This document shows positions 17,419-26,764 of a DNA stretch of 40,937 nt, piece by piece (positions within the stretch are counted from its first letter, which is position 1; each line of letters starts with the position of its first letter). The DNA lies in contig JAFUQS010000093.1 in assembly GCA_017472225.1 (NCBI GenBank), forward strand, positions 1 to 40,937, in the 5' to 3' direction. This stretch comes from Clostridia bacterium (GTDB lineage Bacteria; Bacillota; Clostridia; Oscillospirales; Acutalibacteraceae). A program made the position numbers and the translations under genes. The notes below the pieces were generated by a model that saw only the letters and a list, made by a program, of their open reading frames with translations, made no database searches and was not told the DNA's origin.

Positions 17419-18270
17419 TTATATGGAATCACCGCAAGCAGTGTTACCAACCTGATTGTCCTTTGTTATAACCTTATACATTGCTTTTTTGGGGATTTCT
17501 ATCTGATAAATATAGCTGTCTCCGTTGTCCTTTCTTTTTATATCAGCCTTAATTCCTGCCTTCTGCATTGTGTCAACTGCATGATTGATTGTGTTAAGAA
17601 AGATTTTCACATCGCTGAACATTCTTTTGGTGTTTCTTTTCGGTGCTTCCTTTTCACTTAAAAAATCTTCAATCAATGCTTCAGCCTGAGTTATACTCAG
17701 CTTTCTGTCAATAATTCTTCTGAGAACAGGAAGCATATCCTCGCTGTCAAGCTTCAGAAGTGCTCTTGCATGGCGCTCTGAAAGGCCATTTTCAAGCAGA
17801 AGATTTCTTATTTCCTCGGGCAGAGTCAACAGCCTCAGCTTGTTGGAAACTGTTGAAGGAGCTTTACCGAGCCGTCTTGCAACCTCCTCCTGGGAAAGAG
17901 CAAAATCCCGCATGAGCTTTTCAATTGCAACGGCTTCTTCAAAATATCCTAAGTTCTGCCTTTGAAGATTTTCAATCAGCGAAAACACAGCCGATTTCAA
18001 TGTATTGGCATCAATCACAATGCAGGGTACCGAAAGCATTCCGGCAATTCTTGATGCCCTGAGCCGTCTTTCTCCTGAAACCAATTCATAACCCTTTTCC
18101 GTTTCTCTGACGGTTATCGGCTGCAAAATTCCGTTCATTCTGATGCTGATTGCCAGATTGACAAGCTCACCCTGATCAAAAACCTGCCTTGGCTGATTTG
18201 GATTTGGCAAAATCTGTTCATTGGGAATCAGAAGCACCTGACCTGCCGTTCTCGGTTTTTCTGCAATCAT
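17419..18270 (-). CDS. noc: ParB-family nucleoid occlusion-like protein Noc
   Basis: This 283-residue ParB paralogue lies between rsmG and parA, the place of noc in Bacillus. The clamp motifs SGERRLRASRIAGM and ENLQRQNLGYFEEA and the helix-turn-helix FALSQEEVARRLGKAPSTVSNKLRLL are intact. B. subtilis Noc has an N-terminal amphipathic helix that tethers it to membrane. Here only about 13 polar residues precede the core, with no such helix visible. It might therefore be a second ParB or a soluble Noc. GAGGTGAC precedes the ATG. Its DNA site is unknown; parS itself or a Noc-binding site are both possible. Confidence 0.8.
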   Translation of the reverse strand: MIAEKPRTAGQVLLIPNEQILPNPNQPRQVFDQGELVNLAISIRMNGILQPITVRETEKGYELVSGERRLRASRIAGMLSVPCIVIDANTLKSAVFSLIENLQRQNLGYFEEAVAIEKLMRDFALSQEEVARRLGKAPSTVSNKLRLLTLPEEIRNLLLENGLSERHARALLKLDSEDMLPVLRRIIDRKLSITQAEALIEDFLSEKEAPKRNTKRMFSDVKIFLNTINHAVDTMQKAGIKADIKRKDNGDSYIYQIEIPKKAMYKVITKDNQVGNTACGDSI

Positions 18271-18322
18271 GCTGTCACCTCACAGAAATATGCAGAAGGT
18301 TCATATGTATTTTTCAAATCAA

Positions 18323-18364
18323 AACCTCCCTTTGACATAGAGAATACCATATCAAAGGGAGGTT
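18323..18364 (-). terminator. rsmG terminator
   Basis: AACCTCCCTTTGA (18323-18335) pairs with TCAAAGGGAGGTT (18352-18364), a perfect 13-bp stem followed by TTTTG on the minus strand. It partly uncouples noc from mnmG-rsmG. Confidence 0.8.
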
Positions 18365-18415
18365 GTCCACAAAAACCGTTCGTCAAAAAGGGCTTATATT
18401 TTCTTTTATAATGCT

Positions 18416-19141
18416 TTATCTGAGAGGATTTTTTGCAATTTTTGCCGAAGGGCGGGGGAATTTCGCAGGAGTTGACGAAATCTTTTCGATATAAATTATA
18501 CTTCTTTCGCCGCAATCAAAAAGCTCAAAGGTCTTTTTATCCTTGATTTTACCGCCGAGAGTCCTGATTGCCTTTGTTGCTTCTTGAATTTCTTCCTCAG
18601 CCTTAGCACCCTTCATTGAAACAAAAGCACCGCCGATTTTCACAAAAGGAAGACAATATTCCGATAAATCACGAAGATTTGATACGGCACGGGCTGTTGC
18701 AAAATCAAATTTTTCTCTGAACTCTGCCGATTTTCCGGCTTCCTCAGCTCTTGAATGAACAACATTTGCGGAAAGCTCAATTTTTTCAAGAATATCCCGT
18801 ATAACATTGAGTCGCTTGTTTGTGCTGTCCATCAGTGTGATATCAAGGTCAGGTCTTGCTATAAGCATGGGTATACCGGGGAAACCGGCACCTGTTCCCA
18901 CATCAATGATTTTTGCGCCTTCCCCGATATCTGCTGCAGAAAAGATTGTCAGGGAATCCACAAAATGCTTGATTACAATTCCTTCCGGGTCTGTAATGGC
19001 AGTCAGATTTATCTTCTCGTTCCATTCAACAAGAAGCTTTGCATATATATCAAACCTTTTAAGAGCCGTTTCGTCTAATTCTAAGCCGTATACTGAGGCT
19101 TTTTCTTTTAACAATCGGATTGGAATAAATGTGTTTTCCAT
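18416..19141 (-). CDS. rsmG: 16S rRNA (guanine-527-N7)-methyltransferase
   Basis: This protein of about 241 residues uses S-adenosylmethionine to methylate G527 of 16S rRNA. IIDVGTGAGFPGIPMLIARPD is the SAM-binding motif I; NEKINLTAI and FATARAVSNL are family blocks. The ATG at 19139-19141 is chosen because AGGAAG of the mnmG end stands 8 bases upstream; a GTG three codons earlier overlaps the mnmG stop. It is translationally coupled to mnmG. The C-terminus ends in a basic, Pro-rich tail. Confidence 0.95.
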   Translation of the reverse strand: MENTFIPIRLLKEKASVYGLELDETALKRFDIYAKLLVEWNEKINLTAITDPEGIVIKHFVDSLTIFSAADIGEGAKIIDVGTGAGFPGIPMLIARPDLDITLMDSTNKRLNVIRDILEKIELSANVVHSRAEEAGKSAEFREKFDFATARAVSNLRDLSEYCLPFVKIGGAFVSMKGAKAEEEIQEATKAIRTLGGKIKDKKTFELFDCGERSIIYIEKISSTPAKFPRPSAKIAKNPLR

Positions 19142-19146
19142 TATAA

Positions 19147-21015
19147 TCACTTCCTTTTTGCAAGGTATATAAGAAGAACGGATATATCAGCAGGACTTAC
19201 ACCGCTTATTCTTGATGCCTGGCCCAAGTTTGCGGGTCTGACCTTATTCAGCTTTTCCTGTGCTTCCATACGAAGTCCCGTGATTTCGGTGTAATCTTCA
19301 ATATGGTCAAGCTTTTTTACTTCGAGGCGGCGCATTTCGTCCACTTGAGCCAACTGACGCTTGATATAGCCTTCATATTTAATGCTGATTTCAACCTGTT
19401 CAAATATTTCAAAGGGTAAATCAGGTCTTTCCTTGTCGAATTTCTTCAGACATTCATAATCAAGCTGAGGTCTTTTCAGCAGTTCAACAAGTCTGCAGCC
19501 TGTTGTAAGTGCAGATGTTCCACGTGAAACAAGTACGGTGTTCAACGCTTCACTCGGCGGAACAGAAACCGCAGAAACTCTTTGTTTTTCTTTTTCTATA
19601 AGCTGAAGCTTTGTCTGTAGCCTCTGCCATTTTTCCTCTGATACAAGACCAACCTTATATCCGTACTCAGTGAGCCTGATATCAGCATTGTCCTGCCTGA
19701 GAATCAGACGGTATTCCGAGCGTGAGGTCATCATTCTGTACGGGTCAGAGCAGCCTTTTGTAACAAGGTCATCAATAAGAGTTCCTATGTAAGAAGAAGC
19801 TCTGTCGAGAATAAGAGGCTCTTTGCCGAGTATTTTCTGTGCAGCATTTATGCCTGCAACAAGACCCTGAGCAGCAGCTTCCTCATATCCGCTTGAGCCG
19901 TTGAACTGACCTGCACCGTAAAGTCCGTCAAAATCCTTGAATTCAAGGGTCGCCCTGAGAGAAAGGGGGTCCACACAGTCATATTCAATTGCATAAGCCG
20001 TTCTCATAACCTGCACATTTTCAAGTCCCGGTATGGTTCTGAGAAACTTGAGCTGAACATCCTCGGGGAGTGAAGATGACATACCCTGAAGGTACATTTC
20101 TTCTGTGTTTTCTCCGCAAGGCTCAATAAACAACTGATGCCTTTGCTTTTCTTCAAAGCGGACAATCTTATCCTCAATTGAAGGGCAGTATCTCGGGCCG
20201 ACGCCGTCAATTTTTCCGCTGTAAAGGGGAGAACGGTGGATATTTTCAAGGATAACCTTTTTGGTTTCTTCGTTAGTATATGTTATATAGCATGGCAGCT
20301 TATTTTCAGGCTTGTATTTGCCGTCAAAAGAAAAGGGGACTACCCTTTCATCTCCGTCCTGTCGCTCAAGATTTGTGAAGTCAACACTTCTTCTGTTTAC
20401 TCTTGACGGTGTACCTGTTTTGAATCGCCTTGTTGAAACACCCAATTTCTGAAGTGAAGCAGCAAGCTTTGTTGAAGCGAACATACCGTCGGGGCCACCG
20501 TCATAGGAGACATCACCCACATAAATCTTACCGCCAAGGAAGGTACCCGTTGCAAGAATAACACATTTTGCATGATAAATGGCTTCAAGCATTGTCACTG
20601 TCTGCCATTTGCCGTCTTCGGTTCTTGTCAGGTCAACTATTTCAGCCTGAACAATTTCAAGGTTATCCTGCGTTTCCATAATATGCTTCATATATTCGCT
20701 GTATCGTCTGCGATCAATCTGAGCTCTGAGAGAATGAACAGCAGGACCCTTACCAAGGTTAAGAATACGGCTCTGAAGGGTGTTGGCATCAGCGGCCTTA
20801 CCCATTTCACCGCCAAGAGCATCAATTTCACGAACAAGGTGACCCTTTGATGTTCCGCCGATGGAAGGATTACAGGGCATATTACCGACCCAGTCCATAT
20901 TGATTGTGAACACACCTACCTTTGTTCCGAGGCGTGCAGCAGCAAGACCCGCTTCGATTCCGGCGTGTCCTGCACCTATAACTATAACATCATATTCTTT
21001 TGCGAAATATTTCAT
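19147..21015 (-). CDS. mnmG: tRNA uridine 5-carboxymethylaminomethyl modification enzyme MnmG
   Basis: This FAD enzyme of about 622 residues works with MnmE to modify U34 of tRNAs. [23 protein letters not shown] is the FAD loop; [29 protein letters not shown] and [17 protein letters not shown] in the C-terminal domain are typical. The start [12 protein letters not shown] at 21015 matches the family; an in-frame GTG lies 3 codons upstream. A perfect parS lies inside the gene at 19516-19531. Its usual neighbour mnmE is not in this window. Confidence 0.96.
   Translation of the reverse strand: MKYFAKEYDVIVIGAGHAGIEAGLAAARLGTKVGVFTINMDWVGNMPCNPSIGGTSKGHLVREIDALGGEMGKAADANTLQSRILNLGKGPAVHSLRAQIDRRRYSEYMKHIMETQDNLEIVQAEIVDLTRTEDGKWQTVTMLEAIYHAKCVILATGTFLGGKIYVGDVSYDGGPDGMFASTKLAASLQKLGVSTRRFKTGTPSRVNRRSVDFTNLERQDGDERVVPFSFDGKYKPENKLPCYITYTNEETKKVILENIHRSPLYSGKIDGVGPRYCPSIEDKIVRFEEKQRHQLFIEPCGENTEEMYLQGMSSSLPEDVQLKFLRTIPGLENVQVMRTAYAIEYDCVDPLSLRATLEFKDFDGLYGAGQFNGSSGYEEAAAQGLVAGINAAQKILGKEPLILDRASSYIGTLIDDLVTKGCSDPYRMMTSRSEYRLILRQDNADIRLTEYGYKVGLVSEEKWQRLQTKLQLIEKEKQRVSAVSVPPSEALNTVLVSRGTSALTTGCRLVELLKRPQLDYECLKKFDKERPDLPFEIFEQVEISIKYEGYIKRQLAQVDEMRRLEVKKLDHIEDYTEITGLRMEAQEKLNKVRPANLGQASRISGVSPADISVLLIYLAKRK
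19516..19531. other. parS centromere site 2 (inside mnmG)
   Basis: TGTTCCACGTGAAACA is the exact parS consensus in reverse orientation to site 1, 2.2 kb away and inside the mnmG coding sequence, where it encodes part of VSRGTSA. Confidence 0.93.
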
Positions 21016-21024
21016 GGAAATCAC

Positions 21025-21251
21025 TTACCTTTATGTGTGAAACGCTTTTGGTTCTCTTTTTATTTAACTTTTCCACATAAAAACAAATCTGTGTGGAAAA
21101 CCTTTTGTTTTTTTATCCGGATTTTATTGAATAGAAATCTCTCAGACATACTAATCATCATAAAAGAAATTTCTATTCAACACAGTCGTAATTGTGAAAT
21201 ATATTCACTTTTTGAGCAGCTTATATTTCTGAATAGTAATTATATTTACCT
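21025..21251. promoter_or_regulatory. mnmG upstream region with paired DnaA-like boxes and a long inverted repeat
   Basis: TTTTCCACA (21069-21077) and TGTGGAAAA (21092-21100) form an inverted pair matching the DnaA-box consensus TTWTNCACA. A 12-bp inverted repeat, TTGAATAGAAAT (21127-21138) with ATTTCTATTCAA (21169-21180), has a 30-base loop and may end the HAD transcript. I could not assign a clear mnmG promoter. Confidence 0.45.
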
Positions 21252-21905
21252 TTATTTGCTCAATTCTGAAATTTCTTCAGCCTTTGCAACGATGTAGGTA
21301 GCTCCATGCTCCCTGAATTCCTCTTCATTACCGTAGCCCCAGAGAACACCGCAGGAATCGACTCCGGCACCCTTTGCACCGTCAATGTCAAAAAGTCTGT
21401 CACCGACCATAAGCACCTTTTCTTTTTCCGTTGCACCGAGAAGCTTCATTGCCTCAAGCACAAGACCTGTTTTTGTGCTGTGGTTGCTGTCATCAATTTT
21501 AACGCCCACAATTGCATCAAACTTTTCCGTGATTCCAAGATAATCAGCCACACTGTAAATCAGGTGCTGCGGTTTACTCGAAGCAACACCTACCTTAATA
21601 CCCTTGCTTCTTAATTCATCAAGCAAGGTTTTCATGCCTTCATAAAGATGACATTCATAAATACCCTTGACCTTATATCTCTCACGGTATTTTCTGATAT
21701 ATTCCTCAACCTCATCCTCGCCCACACCGTAAAAATGAGTGTAGCTGTAATAAATCGGGGGACCGATAAATTTTTTAAGGTCAGACATATCAGGCACCTC
21801 TCTGCCCATTTCCTTAAAGGAATATTGCAGACTTTTTATAATACCTTCACCTGTGTCAACCACGGTTCCGTCAAAGTCAAAAATAACATAATCATATTTA
21901 GCCAT
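21252..21905 (-). CDS. HAD-family hydrolase (phosphoglycolate phosphatase-like)
   Basis: This HAD-I phosphatase of about 217 residues begins MAKYDYVIFDFDGTVVDT (motif I DxDGT, nucleophile Asp). VASSKPQ supplies motif II, a Lys lies before DDSNHSTKTGLV, and VLMVGDRLFDIDGAKGAGVD is motif III. The cap is the small alpha-helical type. The start at 21905 suits homologues but has a poor ribosome site; the ATG at 21929 has AAAGGAAAG upstream but sits in the loop of a hairpin. The substrate may be a small phosphate metabolite or a nucleotide. Confidence 0.85.
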   Translation of the reverse strand: MAKYDYVIFDFDGTVVDTGEGIIKSLQYSFKEMGREVPDMSDLKKFIGPPIYYSYTHFYGVGEDEVEEYIRKYRERYKVKGIYECHLYEGMKTLLDELRSKGIKVGVASSKPQHLIYSVADYLGITEKFDAIVGVKIDDSNHSTKTGLVLEAMKLLGATEKEKVLMVGDRLFDIDGAKGAGVDSCGVLWGYGNEEEFREHGATYIVAKAEEISELSK

Positions 21906-21914
21906 AGAAAACTC

Positions 21915-21943
21915 AGCCGATTTACACATTCGTTAAATCGGCT
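21915..21943. terminator. Hairpin between thioesterase and HAD genes
   Basis: AGCCGATTT (21915-21923) pairs with AAATCGGCT (21935-21943), a perfect 9-bp stem followed by GAGTTTTCT on the minus strand. It could be a weak terminator or control access to the HAD start codon. Confidence 0.5.
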
Positions 21944-21962
21944 TTCCTTTCGTTATATTAAG

Positions 21963-22355
21963 TTATTCGATATTTGCTCTTTCCTGAGCTTTTTCAATAA
22001 ACTTATCAATCTTAACAGTAAAACGGTCGTGTGTACCCTTACCGATAAGACCTGCATTGTCATATGCTTCAACATCAAAGCTTGCCCTTCTGCCATCAAA
22101 GGCAGTGAGAGTTGCAACGGCTCTTACTTCCTTGCCGACCATTGTTGCAGCAAGGTGCTGAATGTTAAGAGCTACACCGACTGTTGAAATTCCCTCGGGA
22201 GTAAACTTTTCGCAAAGCTCACTTGCAGCCTGCTCCATAAGAGCCACCATAAAGGGGGTTGCAAAAACCTCAAGGGAGCCAGAACGCATACTTGCGGCAG
22301 TAACTTCCTTTGTAACAGTGATTTTAACCTCATGCTTTGTTCCGATATAATCCAT
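21963..22355 (-). CDS. FlK-like hotdog-fold thioesterase
   Basis: This single-domain protein of 130 residues resembles the fluoroacetyl-CoA thioesterase (FlK) group: SGSLEVFATPFMVALMEQAA, TVGVALNIQHLAATMVGKEV and DNAGLIGKGTHDRFTV are the family blocks, with Glu of the EQAA helix and the central His as candidate active-site residues. AGAGGTAAT precedes the ATG. In gut clostridia such proteins are generic acyl-CoA thioesterases; fluoroacetate detoxification is not implied. The substrate is unknown. Confidence 0.82.
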   Translation of the reverse strand: MDYIGTKHEVKITVTKEVTAASMRSGSLEVFATPFMVALMEQAASELCEKFTPEGISTVGVALNIQHLAATMVGKEVRAVATLTAFDGRRASFDVEAYDNAGLIGKGTHDRFTVKIDKFIEKAQERANIE

Positions 22356-22385
22356 AATTATTACCTCTTTGATATATTTTTGTTT

Positions 22386-23543
22386 TTATCCGAATCTTGT
22401 GATAAGTGAAAAAAGCTTAACTCTGTCTTCGTCAAGGTCAATATTCGTGTCACCGTAAAGTGCATTCTGAACTCTTTGGGCAGCAAGCGGGAAATCCATA
22501 AACACAACTGAGGAATCACCCACATAGCCTGTGGTAAACACATCCTCATCGCTTAAGGTGTGCTGAACAATTTCATAATTTATCCAGCCCTTTGTGAGAG
22601 CCTGAGTTGCATAAGATAAAATCTGCATCTGAGTCAGGTCTGTTTTAACATGCTGGAAAAGTGTGTTCAGTGCATCGTTAAGCTGGGTTATGGTGGCTCC
22701 CTTTGCACTGTTTATAAGAGCCTCAATAACCATTCGCTGTCTTCTTGTTCTGCTCACATCGGAGTCAGAGTCGCTTTTTCTTATTCTTGCAAAAACAAGA
22801 GCCTCATATCCGTTCAGAGTTACTGCCGGACCTGATTCAATTGTGTGTACCGTGGTACGGTTGATGTAATTGGCTTCATATTCCTGCACCTCAACAGTGA
22901 GACCGCCAAGTGCATTGATAATGTCAACAAAGGAGCTGAAGTCAACTGCAACATAATAATCAATGTCAATTTTGAAATTCTTTTCAATGGTATCAATAAG
23001 ACATTCCGGGCCGCCGTGATAATATGAGGAATTGATTTTGTTATATCTGTCCTCACCGCCGATGTTCATATAGGTCCAGGAATCACGGAAGAAGGAGGTC
23101 ATATTGATTTTCTCTGTTGCCTTGTTAAGAGAAACAAGAATAAGCGTGTCAGATCTGCCGCCATTTTCAAGGGCATCCTCCGAATCAAGGCCGACAAGCA
23201 GAATATTTATTACATTCTTGCTTGAATAAAGAGTTCCGTTGTTGTTTGCCCACTGATAAAGATATTCATTGATTGAGCCGGCATCATGAATGGCATCCAT
23301 CAGCTCAAGCTCATCCTCGGGATATATAATCTGTGTTGTTTCACCGGACTGAACCTGCTGAGGATTATCATCCTGACGTTCAGTGAGAAGGTCAAGCTTT
23401 TCATTGATGAAAGCCATGGCAATGGCAGCAAAAATCACAAATACTGTCAAAACAAAGTAAAAATTCTTTGCTCTGCGGCTTTTATCCTTCCACAGGAAGG
23501 AAGCCACCGGATTAGTCTTTTTTCCTTTAGTTTTCTTTCTCAT
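22386..23543 (-). CDS. LytR-CpsA-Psr family cell-envelope ligase
   Basis: This 385-residue protein has a basic cytoplasmic N-terminus, one membrane segment (about 27-47, NFYFVLTVFVIFAAIAMAFI) and an external LCP domain. NILLVGLDSEDALENGGRSDTLILVSLN holds the conserved Asp/Arg pyrophosphate-binding residues; SFFRDSWTYM and VFARIRKSDSDSDVSRTRRQR are further family blocks. LCP enzymes transfer undecaprenyl-linked glycopolymers to peptidoglycan. The two-gene exporter at 12-13.8 kb could supply such a polymer (inference). Confidence 0.92.
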   Translation of the reverse strand: MRKKTKGKKTNPVASFLWKDKSRRAKNFYFVLTVFVIFAAIAMAFINEKLDLLTERQDDNPQQVQSGETTQIIYPEDELELMDAIHDAGSINEYLYQWANNNGTLYSSKNVINILLVGLDSEDALENGGRSDTLILVSLNKATEKINMTSFFRDSWTYMNIGGEDRYNKINSSYYHGGPECLIDTIEKNFKIDIDYYVAVDFSSFVDIINALGGLTVEVQEYEANYINRTTVHTIESGPAVTLNGYEALVFARIRKSDSDSDVSRTRRQRMVIEALINSAKGATITQLNDALNTLFQHVKTDLTQMQILSYATQALTKGWINYEIVQHTLSDEDVFTTGYVGDSSVVFMDFPLAAQRVQNALYGDTNIDLDEDRVKLFSLITRFG

Positions 23544-23581
23544 TGGTTCACTTCTTTCTTTTTATCCGTAGCCTTAGTGAA

Positions 23582-23602
23582 GGGCAACCTCACGGATTGC
23601 CC
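23582..23602 (-). terminator. Weak hairpin downstream of gyrA
   Basis: GGGCAA (23582-23587) pairs with TTGCCC (23597-23602). Surrounding GTGA/TCAC and ATCCGT/ACGGAT segments could form competing stems. There is no clear T-run. Confidence 0.35.
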
Positions 23603-23630
23603 CACTGATTTTTCCGTCTTTTTTTACGAA

Positions 23631-26162
23631 TTATTCTTCCGAAGTGTCAGTTTCTGTATTTTCCTGTGAGGAGGCTTCATCATCCTGTGAAGCTTCTTCC
23701 TCTGTGTCCTTTTTCTCGCTTTCCTTAACTGCAATTGCAGAAACAACCTTTTCGCCTTCCTGAAGCTTCATCACACGAACACCCTTTGATGTTCTGGAAA
23801 CAACATTTATCTGTGAAGCGGGGATTCTGATAATAATACCGTCGGAGGAAATAAGGATAAGGTCATCGTCTTCATTCACAATTGCAACAGATGCAACAAG
23901 ACCGAAGCGTTCTGTGTGATAGTTAAGAACACCCTTACCTGCTCTTGACTGAAGTCTGTATTCGCTGTGCTCACTGAGTCTTCCGAGACCTGTTTCGGAA
24001 ACTGTCAGAATCTTCTTTGAGCTGTCCTGACCTTCCGCAATAACGCACATACCCACAACCTCGTCATTTTCCTTCAGCTCAATTGCCTTAACGCCTCTTG
24101 CCGTTCTGCCGATGGGTCGGCAGTCATTTTCATTGAAGCGTATGCTCATACCGTTTCTTGTTGCAACAAGAATATCGTCATTACCGTCGGTGAGCCATAC
24201 CCATGCAAGCTCATCACCCTCGTCAAGGTTAATGGCAATGATACCGCTCTTACGAAGGTTTCTGTACTGTTCAAGGTCTGTTCTCTTGATAATACCCTTT
24301 CTTGTAACCATACAAAGGTATTTTATTTCTTCGCCGCCGAAATCGGGCACTCTTATCATTGAGCTTATCTTTTCATCAGCTTCAAGGGGAAGAAGGTTAA
24401 CAATATTCATACCCTTGCTCTGCTTGCTGCCCTCGGGAATTTCATAGCCCTTGAGACGGTATACCTTGCCCTTTGTTGTGAAGAACATGATATAGTCGTG
24501 GCTTGAGCAGGTGAACATTGTCTGTGCAACATCCTCTTCTCGTCTTGTCATACCCTTGACACCTCTGCCGCCACGGCGCTGAAGTGAATAAGCTTCAACG
24601 GGCTGACGCTTGATATAGCCGAGAGTTGTGAGAGTATATACACAATCCTCCTCAGGGATAAGGTCTTCAATGTCAACCTCACCGCTGACGGTTGCAATTT
24701 CTGTTCTTCTTTCGTCACCGAACTTATCGGCAATAGCCATAGCTTCGGTTTTGATAATTTCAAGCACCTTGCCTTCGGAAGACAGAATTTCCATGAACTC
24801 GGCAATTTTTGCCTTGAGACCTGCAAGCTCTTCTTCAATCTTTGTTCTTTCAAGGCCTGTCAACTGACCAAGACGCATCTTTACAATTGCATCTGCCTGT
24901 ACCTCTGAAAGGTCGAAACGGTCAATAAGTGCCTGCTTACCTGAAGCCTGGTCCTTCGATGCACGAAGAATTGCAATAACCTCATCAATGAAGTCAAGCG
25001 CAACCATAAGACCTTCAAGAATATGAGCCCTTTCCTGAGCCTTTTTAAGGTCATAGCGTGTTCTTCTTACGATAACCTCTTCCTGGAACTTGATGTAATG
25101 GTCAAGCACCTGCTTCAAGGTGAGAATCTTCGGCTCGCCGTTTACAAGGGCAAGGGTGATAATACCGTAAGAAATCTGAAGCTGTGTGAATGAGAAAAGC
25201 TGATTTAAAATAACCTGAGGATTTGCATCTCTTTTAAGGTCAACAACAAGTCTCATACCTTCACGGTTTGAATAGTCATTGATGTCGGCAATGCCTTCAA
25301 CCTTCTTTTCCTTGACAAGGTCTGCCATAGCTTCAATAAGACGGCGCTTGTTTACCTGATAGGGAAGCTCTGTGACAACAATTGAAAATCTGCCGTTTTT
25401 GTTTTCTACGATTTCCGTTCTTGCACGGACAACGATTTTACCTCTGCCGGTGGCATATGCAGCTCTGATACCGGCTCTGCCCATAACAATACCAGCTGTG
25501 GGGAAGTCAGGACCCTTGATGAACTGCATAAGCTCATCAAGCTCAGCTTCCGGATTGTCGATATAATAGCACATACCTTCAATAACCTCACGAAGATTGT
25601 GAGGCGGAATGTTTGTTGCCATACCGACGGCAATACCTGTTGAGCCGTTAACAAGCACATTGGGGAAACGGGAGGGGAGAACTGTAGGCTCCTTAAGACG
25701 GTCGTCATAGTTAGGAGCAAAATCAACGGTATCCTTATCGATATCCGTAAGCATTTCCATTGAAATCTTGCTCATTTTACTTTCGGTATAACGGTAAGCA
25801 GCAGGGGGGTCACCGTCAACTGAACCGAAGTTACCGTGGCCGTCAACAAGGATATATCTTGTTGAGAATTTCTGTGCAAGACGTACCATCGCATCATAAA
25901 CAGATGAGTCACCGTGGGGGTGATATGAGCCGAGCACGGAGCCAACGGTGTCGGCACACTTACGGTATGCCTTTTCAGGATAAAGTCCGTTTTCATGCAT
26001 TGTGTAAAGAATACGGCGGTGAACAGGCTTCAGACCGTCTCTTACATCGGGAAGTGCACGGGAAGTAATAACCGACATTGAATAGTCAAGGAAGGATTTG
26101 CGCATTTCCTTATTAAGGTCAACATCAATTATCGTTTGATTTTCATAGTTTAAATTTTCCAT
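23631..26162 (-). CDS. gyrA: DNA gyrase subunit A
   Basis: This 843-residue type II topoisomerase subunit breaks and rejoins DNA. The active tyrosine is Y125 in AAYRYTE. The quinolone region [10 protein letters not shown] keeps Ser86 and Asp90 (E. coli S83 and D87 equivalents), so the common resistance changes are absent. The C-terminal beta-pinwheel has the GyrA box [11 protein letters not shown] Glu/Ser/Asp-rich acidic tail (last 35 residues) ends the protein. Two YcxB-like genes separate it from gyrB. Confidence 0.97.
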   Translation of the reverse strand: MENLNYENQTIIDVDLNKEMRKSFLDYSMSVITSRALPDVRDGLKPVHRRILYTMHENGLYPEKAYRKCADTVGSVLGSYHPHGDSSVYDAMVRLAQKFSTRYILVDGHGNFGSVDGDPPAAYRYTESKMSKISMEMLTDIDKDTVDFAPNYDDRLKEPTVLPSRFPNVLVNGSTGIAVGMATNIPPHNLREVIEGMCYYIDNPEAELDELMQFIKGPDFPTAGIVMGRAGIRAAYATGRGKIVVRARTEIVENKNGRFSIVVTELPYQVNKRRLIEAMADLVKEKKVEGIADINDYSNREGMRLVVDLKRDANPQVILNQLFSFTQLQISYGIITLALVNGEPKILTLKQVLDHYIKFQEEVIVRRTRYDLKKAQERAHILEGLMVALDFIDEVIAILRASKDQASGKQALIDRFDLSEVQADAIVKMRLGQLTGLERTKIEEELAGLKAKIAEFMEILSSEGKVLEIIKTEAMAIADKFGDERRTEIATVSGEVDIEDLIPEEDCVYTLTTLGYIKRQPVEAYSLQRRGGRGVKGMTRREEDVAQTMFTCSSHDYIMFFTTKGKVYRLKGYEIPEGSKQSKGMNIVNLLPLEADEKISSMIRVPDFGGEEIKYLCMVTRKGIIKRTDLEQYRNLRKSGIIAINLDEGDELAWVWLTDGNDDILVATRNGMSIRFNENDCRPIGRTARGVKAIELKENDEVVGMCVIAEGQDSSKKILTVSETGLGRLSEHSEYRLQSRAGKGVLNYHTERFGLVASVAIVNEDDDLILISSDGIIIRIPASQINVVSRTSKGVRVMKLQEGEKVVSAIAVKESEKKDTEEEASQDDEASSQENTETDTSEE

Positions 26163-26183
26163 TTTATCACCATCTTTTTTAAA

Positions 26184-26214
26184 TGCAGAATGTAAAATGT
26201 AAAATTATTCTGCA
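26184..26214 (-). other. Hairpin upstream of gyrA
   Basis: TGCAGAAT (26184-26191) pairs with ATTCTGCA (26207-26214), with a loop containing a short AATGTAAAATGTAAAAT repeat. It may end the YcxB-like pair's transcript or form part of the gyrA leader. Confidence 0.4.
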
Positions 26215-26248
26215 AATTAAAATTTCATTTATTTTGAAGCTTGCCAAC

Positions 26249-26764
26249 TTATATTGCTGAATAAATGCCTGAAAAAAGGTTGCTTATCAGATTTTTTATC
26301 ATTCCGTATTTTTCTTCATCCAAAGCTCTTTTCGGAATGATAAGAATGTTGTTTGTTTTGAAAATGAAATAGATATAATCACTTGCTTCAATAACGCTTC
26401 TGACTGTGTCAAAGCCGTAATGTCTTTCACTTCTGCCCCTCATAATTTCATCAGGCTCTGTGCGTACCTCAAAGCGGTCCGAGTAAAAGTCAACAATCAT
26501 CGGTCTTTTTATAAGCTTTGAGCTGCTGCGGCTTTTGTTTGAAAAATCTCTGTTTAACATTTCGGGAATAATAAGTGCCACAACAAAAAGAAACAGGGAG
26601 ATTAAAATATTAAAAATATCATATATTGCACCCACAACTGTGAGAATTATAAAGGGAAGGGCAAGCTGCTTCATTCTGCCGAAAAGCACTGCCTTTCTCA
26701 TTTTCTTTTCATAGCTTTCATAATCCTCTTTTGTGAGGTACATTCTGAGGGAAAAATATTTCAT
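26249..26764 (-). CDS. YcxB-like membrane protein, copy B
   Basis: This 171-residue protein has two adjacent membrane segments (about 33-70) and a C-terminal cytoplasmic domain, DFYSDRFEVRTEPDEI...HYGFDTVRSVIEASDYIYFIF, of the YcxB type: a small beta-rich domain resembling a PH fold. Its ATG overlaps the stop of the upstream paralogue by one base. The function is not established. The order gyrB-(two YcxB-like)-gyrA places it inside the gyrase region. The two proteins could form a heteromer (inference). Confidence 0.65.
   Translation of the reverse strand: MKYFSLRMYLTKEDYESYEKKMRKAVLFGRMKQLALPFIILTVVGAIYDIFNILISLFLFVVALIIPEMLNRDFSNKSRSSSKLIKRPMIVDFYSDRFEVRTEPDEIMRGRSERHYGFDTVRSVIEASDYIYFIFKTNNILIIPKRALDEEKYGMIKNLISNLFSGIYSAI

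Noticed and set aside
21069-21100. Intrinsic terminator formed by the DnaA-like box pair
   Set aside because: The stem is possible, but on the gene strand it is followed by GTTAAATAAAAAG and not a T-run.
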